From contig JAFEGW010000006.1 in NCBI GenBank assembly GCA_018239715.1, forward strand, positions 1 to 64,000: a stretch of DNA of 64,000 nt. The letters are read 5' to 3'. The notes below the pieces were generated by a model. That model searched no databases, was not told the DNA's origin, and saw only the letters and a program-made list of their open reading frames with translations. Every line of letters begins with the position of its first letter. Positions within the stretch are counted from its first letter, which is position 1. Positions 53,601-62,451 of this stretch are shown piece by piece. Position numbers and translations under genes: made by a program. Source of the stretch: Verrucomicrobiota bacterium (GTDB lineage Bacteria; Chlamydiota; Chlamydiia; Chlamydiales; Rhabdochlamydiaceae).

Positions 53601-54102
53601 AAAAAGCCATCATACTGGGCGCGGCTTTATCGCCCATTTTGATCTAGGCGTCATGATGTATCCAGCCACCGAGATAACCTGCAGTCCTGTCGCAGGCCTT
53701 GATTATATCCTGCTGCATGAAAGCGGGTTCTCAGAAAAAGGAGCCGGCAGTATCAATATGAAGGTCAAGCCGTCGATTGCATCTCTTCTTCGCAGCGAAG
53801 CAGGCCTCAAAATTGCCAAGTGTGCGATTTTCACCCATAACAAGTGGACGCACGATTTGAAACTAAGCTGGATCCATCAACACCTCTTTCGAGGGAAACA
53901 TCTGCATGCCAGCTTCAAAGAAGTCGACTGCACTTATACCGTGGAAGGTTTAGAGCCGAGCGAAGATTATTTGGATGTGGCCACCGGCCTGACAGGGATC
54001 TTCCTGCAAGATAAACTGGCGGCCTCTATTCGGTACGAAGGGAAATTTGGCGACGGGATCCGCGATAATACCGGCTATATTCAGCTTTCCTATCGCTTCT
54101 GA
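50638..54102 (+). CDS. Autotransporter with PATR repeats and C-terminal beta-barrel
   Basis: 1154 residues. Signal peptide (~1-20), then a beta-helical passenger (~25-780) with at least six autotransporter-associated PATR repeats of the form Y-[ST]-G-G-T-T-[IV]-x2-G-x-L (e.g. YTGGTTVTAGTL, FSGGTTITGGTL). A linker carries an acidic helix (~800-865), and a ~285-residue barrel ends with the outer-membrane signature IQLSYRF. The passenger is Gly/Thr/Ser/Asn-rich, as usual for type V secreted adhesins. It differs from the Pmp proteins of Chlamydiaceae, which carry GGAI and FxxN motifs. GC is higher than in the flanking genes. Confidence 0.9.
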   Translation: MKVKTLFSAAILHTAFLFPQESWMNTGGSNWNNTANWSPPVVPNGVSVTVTFGSAIVAPSTVTLDIPVTFGGMTFNNAQSYTISPSGSNTFTLQGAPTNITDTTGAHTISVPILLNNNLIVTQNSTGNLTFAGAISGTSSLTLQGSGTGHLVLTAGNLYTGGTTVTAGTLDGNTTAALPASGPLTISGGTVNCNIANTLPSTGLITLSGGTLQLNDNSQMAGPVTGTSNISLGVMSSTILTSTITSTTAYSGVISGAGGFTLAGAGGVLTFSTPNTYSGGTIINGSTLTSGVNNALLSTGNLTINSPGVFNLNNFNQNVAALAGSGSVALGSGNLTTTTAVNSTFSGVISGTGTFTQAGTSTLGLTGQNTYTGGTTISGGGILQLGINNALASTGPVAITSGILDMTPAASTVQAIGPLSGTGNINLGSTQLTINSTASSSYGGVMNGPGSLIIVGPQTLTLTNNNTFSGGTTITGGTLQAGINNALSPTGNLTVGSPGIFNLAGFNQTVGVLSGNGSITLGGGTFTVNTPALTTSTFSGVISQAGTLDVGGTGTLILTGANTYSGPTNIAVGATLQGTTTSLLGTINNSGNLIFDQSFNGTFSGSLLGGGALFLNGLGNVTLQGPQTEGSTTVNAGELILGSAANLISQVTVAAGATLGTTGNGTITGNATVNGTTQLGLGTIDVTGNYTQAANSTFDVEVTPSSSGFLPVTGTVALQSEPSLVIAFEPGAFAPSTTYTLITAGAPVTGTFAAPVLENPFFNGSLIYNGIAPGSVQLILKIAPFSQVIKGGNAGAIAECINIEAFPSESDLLPIVQTLIFLPVDKVKDALEEMQPSELKALTRTEENNLLVVRTAVSQHMDDLNKTPCNQAMSGTYRWNVWSNFSGDFLRQEGQAENIGFDANTAAAVGGIDIAAVNNLYVGLAGAYDHSWLTWNHAEGHGRISSYYAGPYLGWFDHRVFTSLSILGTWNHYHASRHIRFPSVDRHAKSHHTGRGFIAHFDLGVMMYPATEITCSPVAGLDYILLHESGFSEKGAGSINMKVKPSIASLLRSEAGLKIAKCAIFTHNKWTHDLKLSWIHQHLFRGKHLHASFKEVDCTYTVEGLEPSEDYLDVATGLTGIFLQDKLAASIRYEGKFGDGIRDNTGYIQLSYRF

Positions 54103-55005
54103 CTACCAATTATTGTCCTTTTCATAGCCAAAGTAGATGAGCGCCCAGCCCAATTTCTTTTTAAAAGCCTCTTTATGCTCTTCTTTGAAAACCTCTTTCC
54201 AAGAACCGATTTTTGGACTGCAGCATTCTTGTTTGTCTACAAGATACCGTTCTTTAGTGCCGATTTTAGACGAGATCTCCAATAGCTTCTCCTTGGATAG
54301 CCCCAGATTTAAAAATTGGTTGATGCGATCAAAAGTGGCAAGCTGTGCCTTTTGGGTTCCCCCTCCTTCTTCCCCGACTAGGTTTTCATAGGGGCAAACC
54401 AGAATATTCGGCTTATTGCAATACTGGGCAGTTTGCGTGGCCACCTTGGTAAGAGAGAATTGATCTAAGGTGCCTTTTTTTGCGGCGTCGTATTCATACT
54501 GAATGACGAAAAGCAGCTGCTCATCAAAGGAGAGCTGATTAAAGGCCTGCCACTCATAGGGATAACGATTATTTAATCCGGGCCAGCCGTTTTTTTGAAT
54601 GTAGTAGACAATAGAGACACAGACATCACGCAGATCTCGAATGCAGACGATCTTTTTCAGATTGATGTTATTGGAGAGGCTTTCAAAAGCGGAAGAGACA
54701 CAAAAATGGGTGCATAGAAAACTGTAACAGTTTTTATTCTTCCATAAAGAGCGGTAGTAAGCGTCAAATTCCGTCTCAAGTCCTGGCTGCCAATAAGGAG
54801 TCGCATTGGCCATATAATAAAGAACATTCATGAGGACAGGCATACTGGATTGAGGAATAGAGATTACCGCAAAAGGCGTCACCTCTTTTCCATAGAGGGA
54901 ATGGAGAAGTTTTTTATGCAAAGCCTCATGACTCTCATTTGCATAAGAGGTCTTTATCAAGCATAAAAAAATAGCTATCAGGAATGCGAGGAATTTACTT
55001 TTCAT
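54103..55005 (-). CDS. Exported sulfotransferase-like protein
   Basis: 300 residues. Signal peptide (~1-22, FLAFLIAIFLCLIKTSYA), then a sulfotransferase fold: the 3'-phosphate-binding stretch CIRDLRDVCVSIVYY and the C-terminal IGSWKEVFKEEHKEAF match the P-loop sulfotransferase family. The usual PAPS loop P-K-S-G-T-T is replaced by IPQSSMPVLM, so the catalytic Lys is missing and activity is uncertain. Sulfotransferases with secretion signals are unusual in bacteria; the target could be a host or surface glycan (inference). ATG 55005 preferred over 55017. The stop is directly adjacent to that of the autotransporter. Confidence 0.7.
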   Translation of the reverse strand: MKSKFLAFLIAIFLCLIKTSYANESHEALHKKLLHSLYGKEVTPFAVISIPQSSMPVLMNVLYYMANATPYWQPGLETEFDAYYRSLWKNKNCYSFLCTHFCVSSAFESLSNNINLKKIVCIRDLRDVCVSIVYYIQKNGWPGLNNRYPYEWQAFNQLSFDEQLLFVIQYEYDAAKKGTLDQFSLTKVATQTAQYCNKPNILVCPYENLVGEEGGGTQKAQLATFDRINQFLNLGLSKEKLLEISSKIGTKERYLVDKQECCSPKIGSWKEVFKEEHKEAFKKKLGWALIYFGYEKDNNW

Positions 55006-55129
55006 ACATCTGCTCATTGTGTTGAAAATAAACTTAGAGAAATACTTATCAGCGAGTTCTCCAAAGGATATAACTTTTTCTCAAGAGTCTTAAAGTATAC
55101 AACAGATCTTAAATTTATGAAAAAATATT

Positions 55130-56248
55130 TTAGAGCTCTAAATAATATTGCTGCTGCCGTTTTGAATATTCTTCAAGGAGACGATAGAGATAGAGAAAAA
55201 TAGCTTCATGGGAGAGGACTTCCTCTGCTAATTGACGGGCATTTTGAGAGATTATTTGGCATTCATGATGGTGATTTTTTGCCCATTCTAATTGAGACAA
55301 GAGATCGGATAAATCCTCTTTGACAGGAATAAAATGAACATAGGGCTTTATTTTGGGATAGAACCACTGGATAGAGTCTGTGATGCTTTTAAGAATCACT
55401 GAATTGGAGTGTAATAAAAGAGGAAATCTCGGAGTCGCCGCGCAATTTCCATCTATGTCCATTAGATAACGATAACGAGGGAAGTGCTTGGTTGAGACAA
55501 ACTTGCCCATCCATCCTTCTTTTTTAGCTTTTTTTAGCATGGGTGTATAAAAAAGGTCGTTAAATTTAGCATCAATCAGTTTTGGATATTTAGCAGAGAG
55601 GGCAACTAGCCGCGGCCTTGGATAATCTTTCCATCTAGCATAATCTTCGTGAACCCCCGTATCTTTTCCTCTAAAAAACAAACGGTTAATTTTGCAGCCC
55701 CAAGGATACATGTCATTTCCTTGAAGGATCTTCGCTCGATCAGGCTCAAAATCATTCAGAGCAAACCAATCAGGAAAAAGAATCAACCCAGGATCGTGTT
55801 TTGATTTTGTAATAATGAAAATCGGCCAGGCCGGTCCCTTAGTTTGGCAAGGATAAAAAGTATCATGAGCTGTGAATAAGATATCGAGATCAGGCAAGGG
55901 CTTCAGGGCATGAAGCTGCTGTAAATGAGGAATAACCATAGCGGGAACTGGATGACCCTCCACGGATATGCTCTTTTGGACTGTCAACTTTCCATCTTTG
56001 ACCTGCACTCGGAAAAGATAAAATTCTTCTTTTGTGAAAAGAGAGTCTAAGAATTTTTGGCTGAGCTCTTTTCGAAAAGGAGCAAGGTCACGCTCGATTT
56101 GTTCTTTCATCCATAGCGGCGTAGATTCTTGGAGTTTTTGTTGGAAAACAGAAGGATTCAAAGCAAGGAGATGGGATTGTAATAGGCTGAGGATCCCTGT
56201 AAAAAAAGGGAATCCCAGGCTCAAGACATTCAAGAATCGTAAAGCCAT
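55130..56248 (-). CDS. CAP10/GT90-family glycosyltransferase-like protein
   Basis: 372 residues. N-terminal hydrophobic segment (~5-25), then the CAP10-like core with RLFFRGKDTG, a KFNDLFYTP stretch and the family signature YRYLMDIDGNCAATPRFPLL, then FIPVKEDLSDLL. This is the fold of eukaryotic protein O-glucosyl/xylosyltransferases (POGLUT/Rumi) and fungal capsule enzymes. ATG 56248 chosen; the frame opens at a TTG (56269) without ribosome site. Located upstream of the sulfotransferase-like gene on the same strand, 125 bp away, and beside the polysaccharide cluster. Likely of eukaryotic or environmental origin by transfer (inference). Confidence 0.75.
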   Translation of the reverse strand: MALRFLNVLSLGFPFFTGILSLLQSHLLALNPSVFQQKLQESTPLWMKEQIERDLAPFRKELSQKFLDSLFTKEEFYLFRVQVKDGKLTVQKSISVEGHPVPAMVIPHLQQLHALKPLPDLDILFTAHDTFYPCQTKGPAWPIFIITKSKHDPGLILFPDWFALNDFEPDRAKILQGNDMYPWGCKINRLFFRGKDTGVHEDYARWKDYPRPRLVALSAKYPKLIDAKFNDLFYTPMLKKAKKEGWMGKFVSTKHFPRYRYLMDIDGNCAATPRFPLLLHSNSVILKSITDSIQWFYPKIKPYVHFIPVKEDLSDLLSQLEWAKNHHHECQIISQNARQLAEEVLSHEAIFLYLYRLLEEYSKRQQQYYLEL

Positions 56249-56429
56249 GGTTGCTATCTCATCTATCAAGTAAAAGTCTCTGACGAAGTTGTTAGTAAAG
56301 CAGTTTTACATTCAATATAACTAGGTCTTTTTTTGAAAAACTAAGTTAGAGTTTGTAATATTAGTGTTAGGATTGCTTTTTTAAAAGTGAATTTATTTGC
56401 ATTATCGACTAAATCTCTGAAGAATGGGA

Positions 56430-56458
56430 TTGAACTTTTGGATTTTTTCGGCTAGGAT
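56430..56458 (+). promoter_or_regulatory. Candidate promoter of the polysaccharide cluster
   Basis: TTGAAC (56430-56435), 17-bp spacer, TAGGAT (56453-56458), about 28 nt before the first gene. The remaining intergenic sequence (56270-56429) is AT-rich without other visible features. Confidence 0.45.
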
Positions 56459-56485
56459 ATGGCTAGAAAAAATCTAAGAGACTGA

Positions 56486-57283
56486 TTGGGTTTGAAAAAT
56501 TTAAATTTATCCCTTCAAGATATTAAAAAAGCCCTGAGCCAGCATCCTATTTGGCTCCATTTAGGCCTATTGGAAGTCAAGCAAAGGTATCGCCGGTCTG
56601 TCCTGGGTCCTTGGTGGATTAGCATCAGCATGCTCATCTTTGTAGCTGTGATGGGAGTTATTTTTAGCAGGATCTTTGCGCAAGATCTGGCCCGCTATAT
56701 TACTTTTTTTACATCGGGCTTTCTGCTTTGGTCTTTCGTCTCGACCTGCATTAACGAGTCGACAGATATTTTCAGGATTAATAGTGGTTTTATCAAGCAA
56801 ATCAATTTGCCTTATAATTTATATATTTTAAAGTTTTTAACAAAAAACATCTCTTTTTTGGCGCATAACTTTGTTGTTTATTTGTTGGTTATTTGTTTCT
56901 TTAAAGTCAATCCAGGGTGGGTCAGTTTGTTAGCTATCCCCGGGATTTTGCTCCTCATCATCAACATGTATTGGGTCTCTTTATTTGTCGCTTTAATCAG
57001 CACCAGGTTTCGAGATATGGTTCCGATTATCAATAGCGCTGTGCAAATTATGTTTTTTATTACACCCATTTCTTGGATGCCGAAACTGCTCGGAGAAAGC
57101 TCCATCATCGTGAAACTCAACCCTCTCGTTTACCTTCTGGATGCGGCTAGGCTTCCTCTCCAAGGGATAGCTCCGCCTCCTTTGACATGGATTGTCGACA
57201 TCAGCATAGCCATCCTGGGCCTCAGTCTCAGTTTCATGGCTTTTAACTCGGTCCGCTCACGCATACCTTTTTGGATAGATTGA
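56486..57283 (+). CDS. ABC-2 polysaccharide export permease (Wzm type)
   Basis: 265 residues with six membrane helices. The N-terminal amphipathic segment LGLLEVKQRYRRSVLGPWW is the hallmark of O-antigen and capsule ABC permeases. Together with the next gene it would move lipid-linked glycans across the inner membrane. No ATG is available: TTG 56486 or TTG 56492 must start translation, with AAGAGA upstream. The ATPase gene follows after 1 bp. Confidence 0.88.
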   Translation: MGLKNLNLSLQDIKKALSQHPIWLHLGLLEVKQRYRRSVLGPWWISISMLIFVAVMGVIFSRIFAQDLARYITFFTSGFLLWSFVSTCINESTDIFRINSGFIKQINLPYNLYILKFLTKNISFLAHNFVVYLLVICFFKVNPGWVSLLAIPGILLLIINMYWVSLFVALISTRFRDMVPIINSAVQIMFFITPISWMPKLLGESSIIVKLNPLVYLLDAARLPLQGIAPPPLTWIVDISIAILGLSLSFMAFNSVRSRIPFWID

Positions 57284-57284
57284 T

Positions 57285-58052
57285 ATGGCGCATATAGAAC
57301 TAGATGACGTTTCGTTAGTTTATCCGGTGTATGGTGTGAATGCCCGTTCCCTCAAAAAAAGCCTACTTAACATAGCGGTGGGTGGACGGCTTAGCCAAGA
57401 GAAGGGGTGCGTCGAAGTTGAAGCGCTTAAAAATATCAGTTTTAAACTACAAAGCGGCGATCGTTTAGGTATTATGGGCCATAATGGGGCAGGAAAGACG
57501 AGCCTTTTGAAAGTCCTTGCCCAGATCTACGAGCCGACGCAGGGCGTTGTAAGAATTTCAGGGCAAACCAGCTGCTTGTTCGACATCATGATGGGGCTCG
57601 ACCAAGAACTGACCGGTTATGAGAACATCCTCTTGAGAGGGCTTATTTTAGGATTGTCTAAACAGGAGATTAAAAAAATTGTCCCCGACATCGAAGAGTT
57701 TGCAGGGCTCGGCCAGTTCATGAAAATGCCGATCAAAACCTATTCGGCTGGCATGATGGTACGCCTCGCTTTTGGGATTGTCACCAGCATTTCCTGTGAT
57801 ATTTTACTGGTCGATGAAATTGTGAACGTTGGCGATGCAAGTTTTATGGAGAAAGCCAAGAAAAGGATGGAAGGACTCATTCACCGATCTGATATTATGG
57901 TCCTTTCTACGCATGATCACCATATCATCAGAGAATTTTGTAATAAAGCGCTCTGGCTCGAGAAGGGACAGATTAAGTTTTTTGGAGATATGGATGAAGT
58001 GTTCACCCGAGAAAAGTCTTTGTCGCCCTTCCTAGAACCCGTTAAGGTATGA
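57285..58052 (+). CDS. ABC polysaccharide export ATPase (Wzt type, no C-terminal carbohydrate domain)
   Basis: 255 residues. Walker A GHNGAGKTS (~66), signature YSAGMMVRLAFG (~155), Walker B ILLVDEI and switch His in STHDHH. It lacks the ~150-residue C-terminal carbohydrate-recognition domain of some Wzt proteins, so export is probably coupled to synthesis rather than to end-capping. Partner of the permease just upstream. Confidence 0.92.
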   Translation: MAHIELDDVSLVYPVYGVNARSLKKSLLNIAVGGRLSQEKGCVEVEALKNISFKLQSGDRLGIMGHNGAGKTSLLKVLAQIYEPTQGVVRISGQTSCLFDIMMGLDQELTGYENILLRGLILGLSKQEIKKIVPDIEEFAGLGQFMKMPIKTYSAGMMVRLAFGIVTSISCDILLVDEIVNVGDASFMEKAKKRMEGLIHRSDIMVLSTHDHHIIREFCNKALWLEKGQIKFFGDMDEVFTREKSLSPFLEPVKV

Positions 58053-58056
58053 TTTC

Positions 58057-58995
58057 ATGATAGCAAAAAACAGCAAAATTTTGATCACAGGCAGCAGGGG
58101 TCTTGTCGGCACCGCCTTAATGGAGGAGTTGAAAAGCCAGGGTTACACCGAGTTAGTCCCTTTAACAAAAGAATCCTGCGACTTGACGAATTTTGAGGCT
58201 GTGAGAGCTGTTTTCCATGAAATCAAGCCCGATGTCGTCTTTCATGCCGCAGCTTCTGTTTTTGGCATTGGAGGGAATATTAAAAATCGGGCCAGTATCT
58301 TTCTCGATAACATTTTAATGAATACGCACGTGATTGAAGCGAGCCGCCAGGTCGAAGTCGAGAAAATCATTGCCATGGGAACAGTGGCTGCTTACCCTGA
58401 TGCTCATAGCCCGCTCAGAGAAGAGCAAATATGGAATGGCCCGCCTCATGGATCGGAAAGCAGCTATGGGCATGCCAAGAGGGCGATGCTGGCCCAGTTA
58501 TTAGCTTATCAAGAAAATTACGGCCTTGATTTCGCTTATGTGATCTCCACAAATTTATACGGGCCTCATGACAAATTTGACAGTCAGCAGGGACATGTCA
58601 TCCCCTCCCTCATTCGGAAGTTTTACGAGGCAAAAAAAAGCAGCTCTGAAGTCGTCATTTGGGGAGATGGGACAGCGGCTAGAGATTTTTTATATTCAAA
58701 AGATATGGCAAGAGCCTTAGTTTTAATCATGAATGAGTTTCAAGGTCCCATCAATGTGGCTTCTGGGATCAAAACTCCGATAAAAACCCTCGTTGATTTT
58801 TTAACCGATTATTACCAAATGCAAGGGAATGTCAAGTGGGATACCCAGATGCCCAATGGCAGAAAATTTTGTGAAATTAATCTCAGCCATTTGAAAACTC
58901 TCGGTTTTAACCCCCTTTATACAACGGAAACAGGACTCCGAGAAACCCTTGAATGGTTCAGTTCCCAATATGAGCAAAATTTAATTAGATCTTGA
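58057..58995 (+). CDS. GDP-fucose-synthase-like SDR with altered catalytic Cys
   Basis: 312 residues. NAD(P) motif TGSRGLVG (11-18), catalytic Y137-x3-K141 (YGHAK), H180 and R187 match GDP-L-fucose synthase (Fcl/WcaG). However, the S-S-C-I-Y-P motif that carries the epimerase Cys109 in the E. coli enzyme reads T-V-A-A-Y-P here (109-114). The 3,5-epimerase step may be lost, so the product could be another GDP-6-deoxyhexose rather than GDP-L-fucose. Works downstream of the gmd product in the same cluster. Confidence 0.85.
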   Translation: MIAKNSKILITGSRGLVGTALMEELKSQGYTELVPLTKESCDLTNFEAVRAVFHEIKPDVVFHAAASVFGIGGNIKNRASIFLDNILMNTHVIEASRQVEVEKIIAMGTVAAYPDAHSPLREEQIWNGPPHGSESSYGHAKRAMLAQLLAYQENYGLDFAYVISTNLYGPHDKFDSQQGHVIPSLIRKFYEAKKSSSEVVIWGDGTAARDFLYSKDMARALVLIMNEFQGPINVASGIKTPIKTLVDFLTDYYQMQGNVKWDTQMPNGRKFCEINLSHLKTLGFNPLYTTETGLRETLEWFSSQYEQNLIRS

Positions 58996-59008
58996 AAAGG
59001 TAGATGCG

Positions 59009-60268
59009 ATGGCAAAAGAAAAACTTGGAATTCTCAGTAGTTATGACGAGTTATGCGGAAATGCTAGCTATACGAAGGCGCTCGTTCAGGAATTTTCCAA
59101 ACATTACGATGTGACAGTGGTTCCTCTGAAAGTTGAATTGCTCCGGAAGGGGGAAAGCGCTGCGGCCCAGCAACATATCAAAGAGGTTTGCCAGCAGCTC
59201 AAAACCTTTGACTGTGTGAATATTCAATTTGAGGCGGGTCTCTTTGGGTCGAGCCTTCCTTCGATTTTATTTCGCTTTTTAATGATCGGGCAAGCTTGTA
59301 AAAAACTAGTCCTGACGATGCATCGCTACCATGCTAAGGAGAAGTATCCCAACATCAAAATGGTAGTCAAATCGATTCTAAATAAAAAAATAAAACAACG
59401 TTTGGACGAATTTCAATTTGCTTATATTAATAATAGATACTTGCCTCTATACGATAAAATAATTGCATATTGCGTAAAGAGAAAAGCTCCCATTTTAGTT
59501 CATACTAAAAGAGAATGCGAACTCATCAAGATTAAGTTCAATTACGCCCAAGTTTATGATCATCCTCTTTCTTTCTTTGACCAAGATTATATCGAATCTA
59601 TCAGAAAAAGCTCTTCCAGAGAAAATTTCTGCAAGCGGTATTCCTTAAATCCGAACAAAACCTATATTGGGATCTTTGGTTTTATTAATCGATATAAAGG
59701 TCATGAAACTGCTATCCAAGCTTTAGAATTTCTGCCGAAAGAATACGAGCTTTTAATTTTCGGAGCACAACATCCTCATACCATTACTTTAGAAGAGTCT
59801 ATTAATCCTTACATTGCTAGTTTGGTGCAGCTGGTCAAAAAATTGGGATTAACGGATCGAGTTAAATTCTATGGATCTCTGAATGACGAAGATTTTTTAA
59901 AAGCTTTACTTTTCTGCGATTATAACGTTTTGCCCTATCTAGAAGTCAATCAAGGAGGATCTGCTGTTGCGGCTCTGGCTTTGGAAACATGCGCGAACAG
60001 TATTTTCTCTCAAAATCGGGCTTTCCTTGAATTATCAAGGTATGCTCCCGATGCTTTCAAGATGTTCTCTATCGGAAACTATCTTGAGCTAGCGCAAGCT
60101 ATTCTGAGTTATGGCAAATCGACTTATAGTGCTCAAATAAATGCATTTCATACGCAATACAATATCCAAACGAGTGTTCAATTATACCGGCAGCTCTTGT
60201 CAGGAGAAAAGATCCTGGAGAGTCATCCCGAGAAAAGCGCTGATTTACAACCTTTAACAGTCTCATAA
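59009..60268 (+). CDS. Glycosyltransferase, GT-B fold (GT4-like)
   Basis: 419 residues. N-terminal half of a retaining GT-B enzyme; the C-terminal half has the nucleotide-binding pattern [29 protein letters not shown] and a degraded E-x7-E motif in the region [16 protein letters not shown]. Donor and acceptor unknown; a GDP-sugar is likely from context. Between the two GDP-deoxyhexose genes, 13-bp gaps on each side. Confidence 0.8.
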   Translation: MAKEKLGILSSYDELCGNASYTKALVQEFSKHYDVTVVPLKVELLRKGESAAAQQHIKEVCQQLKTFDCVNIQFEAGLFGSSLPSILFRFLMIGQACKKLVLTMHRYHAKEKYPNIKMVVKSILNKKIKQRLDEFQFAYINNRYLPLYDKIIAYCVKRKAPILVHTKRECELIKIKFNYAQVYDHPLSFFDQDYIESIRKSSSRENFCKRYSLNPNKTYIGIFGFINRYKGHETAIQALEFLPKEYELLIFGAQHPHTITLEESINPYIASLVQLVKKLGLTDRVKFYGSLNDEDFLKALLFCDYNVLPYLEVNQGGSAVAALALETCANSIFSQNRAFLELSRYAPDAFKMFSIGNYLELAQAILSYGKSTYSAQINAFHTQYNIQTSVQLYRQLLSGEKILESHPEKSADLQPLTVS

Positions 60269-60281
60269 TGCGGAGTCCACC

Positions 60282-61349
60282 ATGAAGAATGTGCTTATTA
60301 CTGGAATCACTGGACAGGACGGCTCTTACCTGGCCGAGCTGCTCTTGCAAAAGGGGTACTGCGTGCATGGGATCATCCGCCGCTCTTCCTCTTTTAATTG
60401 CCAGCGCATCGCCCATCTCAGCGAAGATCCCCATTTGAAAGAGAGATTTCATCTGCATGATGGCGATTTAAGCGATGCCTGTTCGCTTCGGCGGATTGTC
60501 GATAAAGTCGAGCCTCATGAAGTCTACAATCTGGGAGCCATGAGCGATGTGAAAGTCTCTTTTGACACTCCGGAATATACGGCCAATGTCGATGCCTTGG
60601 GAACTCTTCGGTTATTGGAAGCACTGAGAGAAGTCAATCCGAATAGCCGGTTTTATCAAGCCTCAACTTCCGAACTTTATGGAAAAGTCAGAGAAATTCC
60701 ACAAACTGAAAGCACCCCTTTCTATCCACGTTCACCCTATAGCGTGGCAAAGTTATTCTCTTACTGGTCGGTGATCAATTACCGCGAGGCTTATCAGATG
60801 TATGCCTGCAACGGCATTTTATTTAATCATGAAAGCCCGCGCCGCGGAGAAGAGTTTGTGACGCGCAAAATCACCATGGCCGTGGCCAAAATTTCAAAAG
60901 GTTTGCAGGATAAGATCGTCCTGGGAAATCTAGATGCTAAAAGAGATTGGGGCTATGCGAAAGACTACGTCGAAGGGATGTGGCTGATGCTGCAGCAAGA
61001 GCAACCGGATGATTTTGTTCTTGCCACCGGCGTGACGACAACAGTCCGCCGGTTTGTCGAAATTGCTTTTCAAGAAGTAGGCATCTCCGTGGTTTGGGAA
61101 GGAAAGGGAGTGGGCGAAAAGGGAAAAGATAGCCGAAGCGGCAAAACTATTGTCGAAGTTTCCCCCGCCTTTTTTAGACCTACTGAAGTCGATATCTTAG
61201 TCGGCGATGCGACAAAAGCGAAACAAAAACTCGGATGGAGCACGCAGACAACTGTCTTAGAGCTGGCTCAACTCATGGTCAGAGCCGATGTCCACCTTTT
61301 GGAAGGAAAAAATCTTTCTTCTGCTGAATTGATTTCTTGCCCTCCATGA
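60282..61349 (+). CDS. gmd: GDP-mannose 4,6-dehydratase
   Basis: 355 residues. NAD(P) motif [12 protein letters not shown] (7-18), the RRSSSFN loop, catalytic STSELYGK (Thr and Glu) and YSVAK (Tyr/Lys), [14 protein letters not shown]. It converts GDP-D-mannose to GDP-4-keto-6-deoxymannose, the substrate of the reductase encoded two genes upstream. The mannose donor would come from the guanylyltransferase at the window end. Confidence 0.96.
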   Translation: MKNVLITGITGQDGSYLAELLLQKGYCVHGIIRRSSSFNCQRIAHLSEDPHLKERFHLHDGDLSDACSLRRIVDKVEPHEVYNLGAMSDVKVSFDTPEYTANVDALGTLRLLEALREVNPNSRFYQASTSELYGKVREIPQTESTPFYPRSPYSVAKLFSYWSVINYREAYQMYACNGILFNHESPRRGEEFVTRKITMAVAKISKGLQDKIVLGNLDAKRDWGYAKDYVEGMWLMLQQEQPDDFVLATGVTTTVRRFVEIAFQEVGISVVWEGKGVGEKGKDSRSGKTIVEVSPAFFRPTEVDILVGDATKAKQKLGWSTQTTVLELAQLMVRADVHLLEGKNLSSAELISCPP

Positions 61350-61374
61350 TCGAGGATGAGACTCAGGGGAGGAT

Positions 61375-62451
61375 ATGAAAGAACTCTGTATTGATGTGAG
61401 GATGGCATTTCGGGCAGGAATTGGGACGTATATTCGTAACATCGTCCCGCCCTTGGCAAATTTTTTTAAACTCCGCTTAATAACAGATGAGGAGTCGATC
61501 TCCAAATGGCCCTTCTTAAACCAGTACGATCTGATTTTGACCTCGGCACCTATTTATTCCATTGAAGAGCAGATCAAGTTTCCTTTTTTGGTGCCTAAAT
61601 GCGACCTTTTTTGGACGCCTCATTACAACATCCCTTTCAGCGCCTTAAAGTCGAAGAAAAGGGTGGTGACTATCCACGATGTCTACCATTTAGCCTTTGC
61701 AAAAACGCTTAAATTTTCTCAGCGTTTATACTCCAAGCTAATGATCAACCGCGCTGTAAACATTTCAGATCACATCTTCACCATTTCTCAATTCTCCCAA
61801 GATGAAATGATCAAATACACAGGCTGCTCAGCTGAGAAAATTTCGATCATTCCCTTAGGTGTCGATGCCTCCTATTTCTCCGAGAAAGGGTCCTCTGCGC
61901 CTGTCAGAGAAAAATATCAACTGCCCTCCAACTATTTTCTCTTCGTCAGCACTCTAGCTCCGCATAAAAATGTCGACCGACTGATTTCAGCTTGGAATAC
62001 TTTATTAGAGAAGTTCCCTTCCTGGAAGCTCGTTCTAGTGGGCAAGCCAGGCAAAGAACCTCCAAAAAAGTTGAAAGATCAGCCTTCTTTGCAAAAAAGC
62101 GTTCTATTTTTAGGACAGGTGGACAATCAAGACCTTCCTGCGCTTTATCGTGATGCGTATGCGACTGTCCATCCCTCTCTATATGAAGGTTTTGGGTTAT
62201 CTCCTCTAGAGGCAATGAGCTCGGGCTGTCCCGCGATCGTCTCCAAAGCTGCAAGCTTGCCAGAAGTTTGCGGAGATAGTGCGCTATATGTCGATCCTTA
62301 CGATATTCATGACATTGCTTCTGCGATGGAAAAGATCATTCAAGACCCTCTTTTGCATGCAGAGCTGAAAGCCAAAGGACTTCGCAGATCTCAAGACTTC
62401 ACGTGGGCTCAAACCGTCGAAAAATATGCCGCGATCATGGAAGGGTTATGA
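61375..62451 (+). CDS. Glycosyltransferase family 4
   Basis: 358 residues. GT-B fold: GIGTYIRNI near the N-terminus, HDVYHLAF, the C-terminal [15 protein letters not shown] and the nucleotide-sugar motif [16 protein letters not shown] with both conserved Glu. Resembles mannosyltransferases of O-antigen clusters. Its stop overlaps the next start (ATGA). Confidence 0.9.
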   Translation: MKELCIDVRMAFRAGIGTYIRNIVPPLANFFKLRLITDEESISKWPFLNQYDLILTSAPIYSIEEQIKFPFLVPKCDLFWTPHYNIPFSALKSKKRVVTIHDVYHLAFAKTLKFSQRLYSKLMINRAVNISDHIFTISQFSQDEMIKYTGCSAEKISIIPLGVDASYFSEKGSSAPVREKYQLPSNYFLFVSTLAPHKNVDRLISAWNTLLEKFPSWKLVLVGKPGKEPPKKLKDQPSLQKSVLFLGQVDNQDLPALYRDAYATVHPSLYEGFGLSPLEAMSSGCPAIVSKAASLPEVCGDSALYVDPYDIHDIASAMEKIIQDPLLHAELKAKGLRRSQDFTWAQTVEKYAAIMEGL

